Assembly: GCA_021432605.1 (NCBI GenBank)
Contig: MU271147.1
Coordinates: forward strand, 806,001 to 870,000
Direction: 5' to 3'
DNA length: 64,000 bases
Source of the DNA: Coniochaeta sp. PMI_546
Taxonomy: Eukaryota; Ascomycota; Sordariomycetes; Coniochaetales; Coniochaetaceae
Shown in pieces: positions 10,569 to 20,384 of this stretch. Position 1 is the first letter of the stretch; every line of letters begins with the position of its first letter. A model generated the notes under the pieces. That model made no database searches. It had not been told where the DNA came from and worked only from the letters and a program-made list of their open reading frames with translations. The position numbers and the translations under genes are program-made.

Positions 10569-10669
10569 GTTGGTTAACTGTCGTTCTCGACGCTGCTCTG
10601 GCTATTGAGGCCATGAAGATTCAAAGTTCCGTGCTTCATGAGAAGAATTGACCAATGTGGCATTACATC

Positions 10670-10677
10670 TATATAAG
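10670..10677 (+). promoter_or_regulatory. TATA box of the deaminase gene
   Basis: The sequence tatataag lies 102 nt upstream of the ATG at 10779. This supports that ATG, which opens a short first exon, as the start. Confidence 0.5.
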
Positions 10678-10778
10678 ACTCAATACCATCACATCTAATT
10701 ATCGATTTTCTGCAATAGATCCATACAAGACATCAATCGTATTGTTTGAGCTCCCATCCCGCCGGCCGAACCCATATC

Positions 10779-12721
10779 ATGACTTGTACGTTCAGTCCAA
10801 TCTTCGGTGTCTCGTCGGACCCTTTGCTTTCAACTAAACCGCTCCTTATGTCTAGCCCAAGGAACTTTCCCAGGCCGCCAGACGGTGGAGTTGGAAGCGG
10901 ATCTCAAAAGGCAGTTCTATCCGCCACTTGTTCTACTTAGCTGCTTGCTTCCAGCCTACCAATACAAGGCACGGAGAGCGATCGAGCGGTCTTCATCTTC
11001 CACGGACTCACCAGAGGAACGATTTCTTGACTTTGTCAACAAGATTGCTTTTCTTGCCTGTACAGATCCTGGCGGGGATGCCGTCTCGGCCTGCGCAGTT
11101 CTTCAACGCCCAGATGAGAAAATCCAGTACGTGTTTGCTTTCAACCATCGATCTAGTTCGAAGTTGCTCCAATTGAAGCAGCAGATGGAGTCAATATTAG
11201 GCAAATTTCGCCAGGGTGATTTTACAGATGATCGAAAGAAAGAGATCTTGAGGACTGTGCTGTCCTACAATGCCAATAGGGTCAAGTGTTATCTCAGGGC
11301 TCTCAGGAAACAGCTCAGGGAATGCATTGGAGCCTGTGTGAAGAACAGGACCTATGAATGTAAGTTTCTCTCGTTCGTATCGCTTTGTGCATCTTCAAAC
11401 CTTGCGTCGAGCACTGTATACGATTGATAACTGGCTGATTGCCGATCCAGCTCTCGCCATTGAACCGTGTCTCAGCAAGCTGTATGAGGCTTCTCAAAAG
11501 ACGCTGACACGGGGTGAGATCGAGCCCGAAACTGGGGCCAGAACTAGCAACTGCGACGATGATAGAAGCGACGGAGACTACAGCAATATAAACAGCAGTG
11601 ACGATGGTAACAGTGAAGCAGACACTAAAGAGCAAGGTAACGACAGGGATACCCCATTATATTCGTTTCTTCAGAATGTGCTAACAACCTGTTCCTTAAA
11701 AGTCAACGTGCCAGCAACTGAACAATTAATCTGGCTCATTTACCGCGTATACAAATCCACTGTCTTCAAATTTGTCCACGACGAGGTCTCGAGCGAAGAA
11801 AGAGTCCAGAACTCAAATTGCTGGACCGAACTCGTCCACGTTGTGGGTCGACTGATGTCCTACAAGCAAGCTATTGAGGTTTCCACTTTCGTCCAGGAGA
11901 GATGGCCCGAATTGTTCGACAACTTCGAGGTCATCATGGTGCCGTCGGCTTCATGTCTGTCCAAAGTGCTGAACGCGAGAGTCTTGACAGCTGAAGAGAT
12001 CATCCGCAAAACCACTTCGGATTCTGACATGCTTCAGGAGCTAAACGACCAAGCAGATAGTCTTCAAGGCTTCTGGAGGCTGGACCATCGCATTAGAGAG
12101 AAATGGACAGAGAAGCCGAGACCCGGAGTCCATGCCGAAATGCAAGTCTTTCACTGGATAGAAAACACTGAAGGGGGTACAAGCATGGCCAGGTTCTTCA
12201 TGGAAACCAAGTACATCGGTACAAGCAAGCCTCCGTGCAAGCTCTGTCACTATTTCTTTGAGAAATACCCTACCGATGTTCAGGTCCGCTCGTCGCACGG
12301 CAACTCCTACATGACCTGGCGCACGCCGGACATCTACGTCGACCAAGGCCCTCGAGCGGTTAAACTCAGGAAAAAGGTCATTCAAGAGATCAAGTACTGC
12401 ATTCGAAACGACATCGCCCAGGCTTTGAAAGAGAAACAGAGGGACGGCAGACCACATGACTCAAGCAATTATGCCAGCAGGAACGGCATTCGCGCCTTGG
12501 GATCAGTCGACAACATGTCGAACAGGATGGGGTCTCTCAGCATTGTGGCCGAGGAGGAAGAGAACAAGCCAGTCAAGTCTCTTGACAGACAGCAAGAGCC
12601 GGTTTACAGGCCACCAAGCCCCACAGGAGCTGAAGCTGGAAGCGAGAGCGATGATGATGATGATGGTGGAGGCGCCCTGTTGTTCCATGGTCGCGAAAAG
12701 TCACGCGTCAAGTCTAGGTAG
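10779..12721 (+). CDS. OTT_1508-like nucleic-acid/nucleotide deaminase family protein
   Basis: Model: exon 1 10779-10806 (28 nt), exon 2 10874-11359, exon 3 11451-12721, total 594 residues. The central-C-terminal part has the zinc-deaminase signature: HAEMQVFHW (His about 399, Glu 401) and, 35 residues later, PPCKLCHYFF (Cys about 434 and 437), followed by a Trp-Arg segment. This arrangement, with a long helical N-terminal region, is that of the fungal OTT_1508-like branch of the deaminase superfamily; substrates of that branch are unknown. The tail is low-complexity and acidic (five Asp), then basic. Exon 1 is supported by the TATA box and by frame; its donor (GTGTCT) is weak. Intron 2 could also end at 11411 (GAG acceptor), which adds 13 residues in frame. 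Catalytic residues are intact, so an active enzyme is likely. The C2H2 gene is divergent from it. Confidence 0.82.
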
Positions 12722-14447
12722 TTGAGTAGTTGAAGATAAGAGGGCGGGAACTTATGAGGCGCTTTGGCGACGCCGGTGCTGCCTCCAATGTGAAGCATGG
12801 ATTGAGTGATATGAAGATATATAATGCATCGATTGGCGCCTCAGCTTGGGCAGCGGAAGTGGTTGCTAGGTATTTGGTTGAGATAATGATGCCAGCCATC
12901 GAGAACGAAGAATGATTTTTAGTTATACAAACAGACGGTGAATCCAATGCAGTATTGCGTCCTAGGCTCTTCCTAAATGTAGGCCGTAGTCTTTAGCATG
13001 GCTATCTCGTCATTATCTAGCTGTGGCTCCCGGTGCGTTGAGGACCTGATGATCGCCTGACCAAGAGTTATACGAGCCTCATGATACTTGCTTCTACGAA
13101 AGACGAGATGATGCGTTGTTAGCCCACCTTGAATTTGTTCAACGTCTCACTAGGAAATCGTCGGCAAAGGTACCGTTCCACCACATTCCAGATTAGGGCA
13201 TACCAGGGACACTTCCACTGATAGAGTTGTTCGTATGCGCGGAATTTCATCCTTCTAGACTACTGCTTGCGATTCCCCTGGAGGAGCATAGGGTGTTCTG
13301 AATACTGAGGATGCGATAAATAAGGGATGTACAGTCGTCGCTTGAGGCCCGCCCCTACTCTCCCATTTCTACCATCGACGCCGAAACCGAAAGGAGAACT
13401 AGGGAAGATGACACCGAGAAGAGGAGAATTATGGATAAGTTCTACCTTGAGTAGCTGAACATTGGATCCATCAGCATCGTATTGGTCGTGTGATTGGATT
13501 CCCATTCGATAGTATGGGAACTGGATGTGGTTGCGGTAAAGCGTGCTTTCTATTCGCGAGTGGGAGAGAGAGACTAATTAGTGTGACGAGAAATGTGAGA
13601 GCCATGTAGTCGAAATAAGCTTTCTAGTCTAACACCTGAGAGCACCTAAAGGAAGAAGGAAAGGGGGTATAAGGGTCCTCAAGCACCCTTTGAATAAGTA
13701 TCGCGGGTTGGGTTGATTGTAAACAGGCAAGTCGAATATAGATGAACCTTATTGAAGTGACGTACTGATTTCTCCCCCTTTCATCGTACCTTGCAATTCT
13801 GGGATTTGGATCACATCAGCCAGCTCAACAGGGCACGATGCAACCGACCGGGCTATGCCGAGACAAAATGGGGGTGTTTGTTAGAGATCCACCTTTTGGA
13901 CTCAACGACAGTTGGAGATGACAGGCAGTTTGAAGGCTTATAAAACTGGATGACCATAGACAAGGAGATCCTGAAGGCCGATCAAAGAGCTGCCGATTTT
14001 GTTGTTGTGGGTAGGCAGTTGACGTACCGCGGAGTGTTGTGGGGAGGCTAGATTTTGTTCTATTGAACACAGTCATACGAGAGACATCATTCCAACCTGT
14101 AATGTCATCTATGAGCTTGGACATGAGCAGTGCCGCGCCATATGTGAGTCATATTCTTTGAATAGGGCGTGAAGTGAAAATGCCGAAAGCGGTGCGCGTC
14201 TTGAATGCAACTGGTCTACCGCAATGAGATATCGCTGGGTGACTTAACTGCAGTAGGTATATGGATCCCGCATACGATGAAAGGAGAAATAGCCGGGTAA
14301 TTGCGGTTGAACCTCGCTGAAGAAAGACTTGGGTTCCAAGTGAAGTGAATGAGGACGACGTGCTGGCGAGCTTTGTCTGCCCACAACTTCTCAAACGACG
14401 CACTCCACTATCCACCTCACATTAAACACAAAGTCGTCGACACATCC
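12722..14447. other. Intergenic, 1.7 kb
   Basis: No convincing coding sequence. Several frames of 60-100 codons occur on the minus strand (for example 13825-14124) but lack recognisable motifs and sensible splice partners. The right end contains the promoter of the gene starting at 14448. Confidence 0.45.
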
Positions 14448-16037
14448 ATGTCACGAATCTCCGCCTTTGATGCCACAATTTTACATCCGGGTAAACTTGT
14501 CACTTCATTCGAGCACCCAGCCAGAGGAGGTTTCAACATGGTAAGCTGTGTTTGCTAGTTTGCCATCTTTGCAGGTCTGGGCCATACCGTGCTACAATGC
14601 AGAGGTCGTCAATCCTTTGCTGCAGTTGAGGATATGCACGTACGATACCGCTCGGAAGTCAAAGTTTACGGTCAGATCGTTGCATCAGAAAGAGATGTGA
14701 AGCTAACTGTGTGAATAGGAGGATTCCTTCGACTTCAAAGCGCCCATGAGCGTCCACTTTCTTCGTACTATCTACTTCCCCGTGCCTAAGAGTATCGATG
14801 ACATTGTCGCTACTACTCACTATCTCTTGAGAAACAAGCACCTCCTCGTCCCGGACGACTGCCGTGGTTGTCCCATCAGTCACGTCGACCGCTTCAGCTT
14901 CACTTTGGACGAAGCTGATCACCATCATAAGCTCAACGACTTTCCCCAAATCCATGCTTTGGAGGAGACACTTGGAGGAACAGTCTCCTTAAATTTTGTG
15001 CGTATCATACCCATCCTTGCCTTACCACAGTTATGCATCGTCCTAACTCACATCCCGTAGACATTTGAGGATATGAGCGGCAAATTCTCCCTCATTGCTA
15101 GTGAGAGTGTGTATAGCACAAAGCTCCCGCTCACGCTATGCAATGAGTTGAGCCCACAAATATCCAAGTTCAACGCCATGACCGAACTCATGGCCCTGCA
15201 AGGCGGACCGGTGACGATGTGGGAGAGCAAGCTAGCCGACTCCGATGACCCACTCTTCCGCTACGTTCTAGCCTTCGGCACCGATAAGGACACTTATCCC
15301 CCCATTGTCTTCAAGATGGGCGATGAGAGCGATGGCCAGGCGCATAACTTGATTGGCCATTTGATGGCCAAGGTCCCCATTCGTATTGTCATCCGCATCC
15401 GTCTTGCTACGCTTGAGAAAGGATGGAAGCCCGGAGATTCGACGAACAAGATTGACACATCGACCATTTCGATCTGGAAGTACGATGATAGCCGACGTCA
15501 GGCTGTCTGTATTCATGCCCATGAGCCGCTTGCTACGCCGGGGGGTCGGATTGCCCTATGGCTCTCTGACTTCCTTACCAAGGAGGATGACACCCTTCCG
15601 GAAGAGTTCAAGCGCCCAGATCCCAAGCAGTATGTCAAGCCCGGCAAACCTTTGTCTTTTGATGATGTCCCTTTCAATACCTTGACTAAGCTAATAGACT
15701 CGTGGCAATCGCAGGGAGGCCTATCAGACGCCAAACATCACTATCTCGTACGCAACCATCGCTAAAGCCATCAAAGTCACTGCGGCCGCGGATCGCACGC
15801 ACCCTGTCGCAAAAGCATTCCTCCGACCCCAAGTTCGGCACACTCACCCGCCGCAACCAGGCGTCTTCTCGCACGGACGTCATGAAGCCGACTCGCCGCT
15901 TCTCGACTATGTCGAAGCCCGCTCCTGCTGTCGACTTTGGATCGGTTCGACTGGCCGCAGGTCTACCGCGTGGTGCGACTCGGGCAGCCTTCCTGGGCCG
16001 CACGATTGGTGGTTTGGGCCGCCTGTTCCGGAAGTAA
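14448..16037 (+). CDS. Unrecognised protein, five exons, about 458 residues
   Basis: Exons 14448-14540, 14575-14670, 14719-14997, 15061-15629 and 15698-16037 join in frame. Introns 14671-14718 (48 nt, GCTAAC branch point), 14998-15060 and 15630-15697 (GTATGT...AATAG) are well formed. The first intron would be only 34 nt (14541-14574). An alternative acceptor at 14625 gives an 85-nt intron and also keeps the frame, removing 17 residues. The protein is mixed alpha/beta in composition through the middle, for example SVHFLRTIYFPVPKSIDDIV and PIRIVIRIRLATLEKGWKPG. It ends in a basic Ser/Arg/Ala-rich tail (GLPRGATRAAFLGRTIGGLG). There is no signal peptide or transmembrane segment. I recognise no domain. 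The consistency of four introns argues for a genuine gene. Confidence 0.65.
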
Positions 16038-16634
16038 CTCTCATTGTAGCTCGTTACCTTGCCTCACCAGTCTTCACACCTACAGCCACTCCCTTCAACT
16101 TGGAAGAAAAGAGAAGATGCGAAGGACATAGAAGACGAAGGGTGGTTTTCTCTATCCGGCACGAGGCGAGGTATATGGAAGATACGGGAATATGGAGCCT
16201 AGCATAGATCAAGCAGCAATAAAAAAATCCTTATGCCTTACGATGCTGCCCAGACTACTTAGACGGCAGGTTGTCGGATCCGATGTGGTTCTTCATAGTG
16301 TCGTCTTCTGCCACACAGCATCCACTATCGCTTTATATGCACGAAAGCGAACAAGTCTCGTATCGTGCTATGACATCTTGTGTGGTAGGTTGGTGAAGGG
16401 TATCCCGTCTTATTATGTTTGCTGAGACAGCATTAGCTTTTGGCAGGATGATATCATACTAGCCCGGAACAGCGTATACTAAATACATCTCTGGCGCTAT
16501 TGCCATAAGCAGTATCTTTACGGAGCTTGGCAGGTGCTCTGTAGCAATCACGTCGTCTCACGATCAAGATCCCACTAGACTAGACTCGCCGCTCAAAAGT
16601 AACCTCATACAAATCCAACAGAGCTAGTCTTCTC
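16038..16634. other. Intergenic, about 600 nt
   Basis: Downstream of the unrecognised gene; no coding sequence or structured repeat seen. Confidence 0.4.
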
Positions 16635-17179
16635 TTTCGAACAACGGCATTCGGCAAGACCTTTCGCTTTATCACCCGGCGTAGGTTCTTCATGTACCCA
16701 GACGAGGTTGACTCCTCGCTGTGGAAGCAAAAAAATAAGCTTTTAAATAGTTACGCAGTAGCAACCTAGGGATCCAGCCCAGTTCTCGGAAAATGTCTAC
16801 AGCAGACTGTTATCGAAGATGACGAGTAAGCCATACACGTTGGCTGGTATGGGCCAGATGATCCCGAGGTAGGTCGCGGTATTACCGGCACTTCAAGTTC
16901 TCGCACCATATATTAAATAGAGACAGAATCTACAGAACTGCCTTGCCCGGGGTCTGCCACCCATGGCCTTTGTCTATTAGCAGGGAACCCTTCCTGGCCA
17001 TGCAGGTTTGTTGCAATTAATCCCACTCTTTGTATGTTTTACTATCTCTCTTCGTTTATTATCAAACGCTGACCGAGCCTTGTTAGGGCCGAGGACTCAT
17101 TGATCGACTCGGTATAGGCCTGGGCAACTCGCTCCTGGGAGGCATCACCGTCTTGTTTATTACGGTGCCGTTCTTTGTG
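16635..17179 (+). pseudogene. Relic of an MFS (DHA1 multidrug-type) transporter with most of its body deleted
   Basis: Three recognisable pieces lie in transporter order but in different frames. First, 16635-16730 encodes FRFITRRRFFMYPDEVDSSL, matching the cytoplasmic N-terminal segment (RYPEE-DPSLW) of fungal DHA1 transporters. Second, 16809-16871 encodes HVGWYGPDDPE, the WYGPDDPENP motif that precedes TM1, with a stop codon just before it. Third, 16938-16980 (CLARGLPPMAFVY) and 17093-17179 (DRLGIGLGNSLLGGITVL) resemble TM11-TM12. Helices 1-10, about 1.1 kb of coding sequence, are missing between the second and third pieces. The remains cannot encode a transporter. Identification rests on the conserved motifs and their order. 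Confidence 0.6.
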
Positions 17180-17372
17180 AGTTGCTTCCTAGACTTGCAC
17201 CTCTAAGTCATCTACACTACTTAGTATAGATTGCGAATACGACATATAAGCACCCACACAAAGTACGATATTTAGGTTTTCGCGTCGTTTGATGGGTAAA
17301 GGGGCACTTGAGATAGAGAAAAAGCGTAACTCTGACGAGACGGTGTGAGATGTTCTGGAAGTACTACGGAAG

Positions 17373-17867
17373 ATGAACATAGACGACCGAGATACCCGTC
17401 GAGACTGCGGAGGTACTGCGAGTTCTGCCCAAAGCGCTAATGCAGATGCTCTGAACTTCGACCACGAAACTGCCATACTCGCCATAGCTGGTTCATAGTC
17501 GACCGAAGAATCGCTGGGAGCGGCTGAAGTAAACGGAACCATCCGACTGTCCGCCGAGGACAAGTTACGTGGAGAGGCGAGAGAGAATGCTAATGAACGA
17601 CAATAAGGCCCAGATTATCAGGAAGGCTTGGGGATTTCGCGCCAGGCTATGGCGGCCAGCGAAGCCGAAGCTCGGCGACACGTACGCGAAGCATGGCAAT
17701 GTAAGGAACGGCTGAAGCAAGTCATTGCGAAGAGTTTAAAGGGAACAAAGACAGAGGTACAGCGATAGCGATTGGGATCTGGGTTCTGATGATGGAGGTA
17801 AGGAGGAGGAGTGCGAGAGGCCAAGGAAGCCCTCCAAAAGATGGCAACAAAAGGCGGTTAGGCCATA
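17373..17867 (+). mobile_element. Decayed ORF, probably the C-terminal tail of a DDE-type DNA-transposon transposase (Fot1/Pogo-like)
   Basis: Reading along the plus strand gives a long protein-like stretch broken by two in-frame stops (TAG and TAA, each one C-to-T change from a glutamine codon) and a frame slip near its end. It contains RLSAEDKLRGEARENANERQ, MAASEAEARRHVREAWQCKE and YSDSDWDLGSDDGGKEE. The Ala/Glu/Arg-rich helical segment followed by an acidic Asp/Gly patch is the style of C-terminal tails in fungal pogo-family transposases. The catalytic DDE core and terminal repeats are not visible, so the family is tentative. It directly follows the MFS relic. The C-to-T pattern would be compatible with repeat-induced point mutation. 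Confidence 0.35.
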
Positions 17868-18565
17868 GAGGCTTTGGGTAGACAGCGAAAAATCAACAGG
17901 TTCCATGCTACGCTATGTCCGCCACAACCAGCAATAGAACGAGAAGCGTAGCGCCAACCACGGCGCCTAGACTTGGGACGGATCCCGAATCTGACGCTTT
18001 AGCAACATCCCGCTTTAAATTTTCCGTAAGTGCAAGAATAGTTGGAAAACTCGAAGCGGGTTGGTTAGAAGTATTAGGACAAGAAATGGGACAAGTACGG
18101 AAGCCTGACTGCTCGGCCATATGGTGAGGGAAAAGGCTCATAAGAGCTGATGAGAGCTGACGCAGGGTGAGCCGAAGCTGAGCCGGGGAGAGTTTAGCCC
18201 CTAAGAACGGCGAGCACGCTAACCAAAACGTTGGTCAAGTTTGACCGCCGGGTACCGCAACCTAGTGGCCCAGATGATTTCCATTATGAATTTCGAGAAG
18301 CTCCGAAGACGCTGCCGGCAGCAAGGAGTGAGACCATGAAGAAAAGAATGACAAGGAAATGTGCTTCCTTGTACCTTATATCGAAGAATTCCGAAGACCT
18401 CCCAGTAGTGGGATATCATCTGATCCGCTCGGTTTCCCGGACTGTTACTTTATAGCCTACACAACAAGAGTTACAAGAGAGACTTATCCAGATCTCCTAC
18501 AAACAATGGCGTGTGGTTATTGGGCCCCAAAGAGTCGCGTTGTTCCCTTCGATCTCCTTTCTATC
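17868..18565. other. Intergenic, 0.7 kb, with a doubtful small minus-strand frame
   Basis: A minus-strand frame at 17908-18141 (77 codons) ends in a hydrophobic stretch (GAVVGATLLVLLLVVADIA) resembling a GPI signal. It has no signal peptide and no partner exon that I can define, so I do not call a gene. Nothing else is supported. Confidence 0.35.
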
Positions 18566-19961
18566 TCAGCCTTTCGTATGATAATATTGGGTCATATCAT
18601 GCCTGAGCGCCATCATGCCCTACGGGATGTTAGCTTGGGGTTCGCATATCGATTACCTGAACAAGCTATATCTGTTTGAAAGCCTGTTCACTCGGAAAGT
18701 AGGAGTAGCGACTTACCTTGCTCATCTCCAACTGGAGATTCTTGTCCGTCTCCATCCGTCTCAGCAATCGGAGGAAGGGGTCAGTTTCCACTGCCGTGTC
18801 TGCGTCAAGATCGATAAGCCGCCTCATATTGTTTGACGAGACAGGATTGATAATGTCGCGCCATATCTTTCTCCGTATCTCGTCGTACTTGTCGAGAATG
18901 GACTCATCGGCTTGGCCGGTGTGGATGCCGACTAGACTATCGTAAAGGCTGCCAACATCCGCGATGCCACCTGTAAGACCCATCCCTCCGCTTAATGACA
19001 GCCGGATTAGCTATCATTTTCTCCAGAAATGAGAATTCACAACTCACAAAGGGTTGCAAAGATGTGCCGCATCTGCTGCCAGCAGAAACCGCCCAACCCG
19101 CATGTTATCCACACAGCGCTGATGGACCCTGTATGGGCTGAAATTCACAATTTTGTACTTGTCAGGTGTCGGGTTGCCAGGTAAGAAGGCCGCATACTTG
19201 GCAGGCTGTCGCTCCAGCAACTGCTCCCTCGTCAGACCTCCTATCTCCCCGTACGTGACACGGTAGAGCCCGTCCGACTGGATCTTGGCCACCATGTGCC
19301 AGTGCTCCGGGTGAACGAAAAACTGCGAGTCGTCATAGTCGTATGGAGAGAAGTCGTAGTACATGTTTGTTGCAACGATCTGCTCATCCCACGTGTGGCC
19401 AGGATAAACACTATCACCGAAGAGAGCACGGCGAACCTTGCTGTTGGCGCCGTCACAGCCAACCACATAGTCTGCTTCCAAGGTTTGCTCACCGTCCGGT
19501 GTTTCCACCTTCACCCACGACTTTTGATCGTCTTGACCAATATCGACGACTTTGTACTTGTATCGGATTGTGGCCGTTGGTTGGCCGCTGACAGCAGCTT
19601 CCAGAATCTTGCCAAGGCGATGTAGAGGGAGACATACCATTCGGTATCTCTCGAATGTCGGGTCTATCTTCCCATCTTCTGGCGTGGGATTGCTCAATTT
19701 AACGAGGCGGGTCTTCTTTTCATCCAGTTTGCGCCAGGAGACGCCGTCTGGAAAGAATCCTTCAGCACGTATGTCATCTAACACACCGGCTCGTTCGAAC
19801 TCGTAGTTCGATGGCTCTGCGTAGTGGCTGGCACGCGGGTTCGTGTCGAGCGCATCTGTCTGTTCGATCAACTCCACGTTGATACCAGCCTTGGCAAGAA
19901 GAAGACTCAGCAATAGCCCTGATGGCCCAGCACCGACCACAAGGACCCTGGAGAGCGGCAT
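18566..19961 (-). CDS. FAD-dependent aromatic-ring monooxygenase (PF01494 type)
   Basis: Three exons join across introns 19047-18991 and 18716-18620, giving 413 residues, the usual length for this family. The N-terminus VLVVGAGPSGLLLSLLLAKA is the GxGxxG FAD-binding motif followed by an acidic strand end (VELIEQ). The DG motif GCDGANSKVRRAL lies near residue 170. The second FAD motif, GRFLLAADAAHLCNP/FGGMGLTGG, is completed across the first splice. The third exon (18 codons, ending in TGA at 18566) restores a short C-terminus, MALRHDMTQYY. It would use NAD(P)H and O2 to hydroxylate an aromatic or enolic substrate. A fatty-acid-hydroxylase-like gene follows on the same strand 424 nt further right, and an alpha/beta hydrolase lies beyond, so a shared pathway is possible. 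Confidence 0.9.
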
Positions 19962-20384
19962 GATGTTGTATTAGATTTGGGCCAGTGTGATGTTGGTCTG
20001 TTGCAAGGCGTTGCAAGCGTTGAAGGATCATACGAGACTCTCTCGATCACAACGACTTGACGGATAGACCCGGAAGAGAGGTGCTCCATGCGACATTATG
20101 AATGTCTTTTGATTATCAGAACGAAGGCGTTCGCCTCCTCATATTCACGAACCTGATAGCACTCACATCCCCGCATTCTCCGCATTGGAGTGCTGACCCC
20201 ACGAGAGCTCTATTCTGCCTATTCGGAGGGGAAATGTTAAGGAGCTACTCAAGAGCGCATCTCGGCACTTGAAAATTGGCCGTCCTCGATCCTAAGCGCT
20301 TGGCAGCGGCTCGGTAGGTGACACGTACCTCCAGATGGGACCGCCGCAACACGTCTGTACGATGTTCTGAATCTGACCGAAAAG
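19962..20384. other. Intergenic, 423 nt
   Basis: Separates two minus-strand oxygenase genes. It should hold the promoter of the FAD monooxygenase and the 3' end of the fatty-acid-hydroxylase gene. No motif stands out. Confidence 0.45.

Noticed and set aside
12714-12947. Minus-strand frame of 77 codons after the deaminase stop
   Set aside because: It overlaps the deaminase 3' end and has no recognisable motif or neighbour exon.
13825-14124. Minus-strand frame of 99 codons
   Set aside because: No domain, no signal peptide and no convincing splice partner; lies in the presumed promoter of the 14448 gene.
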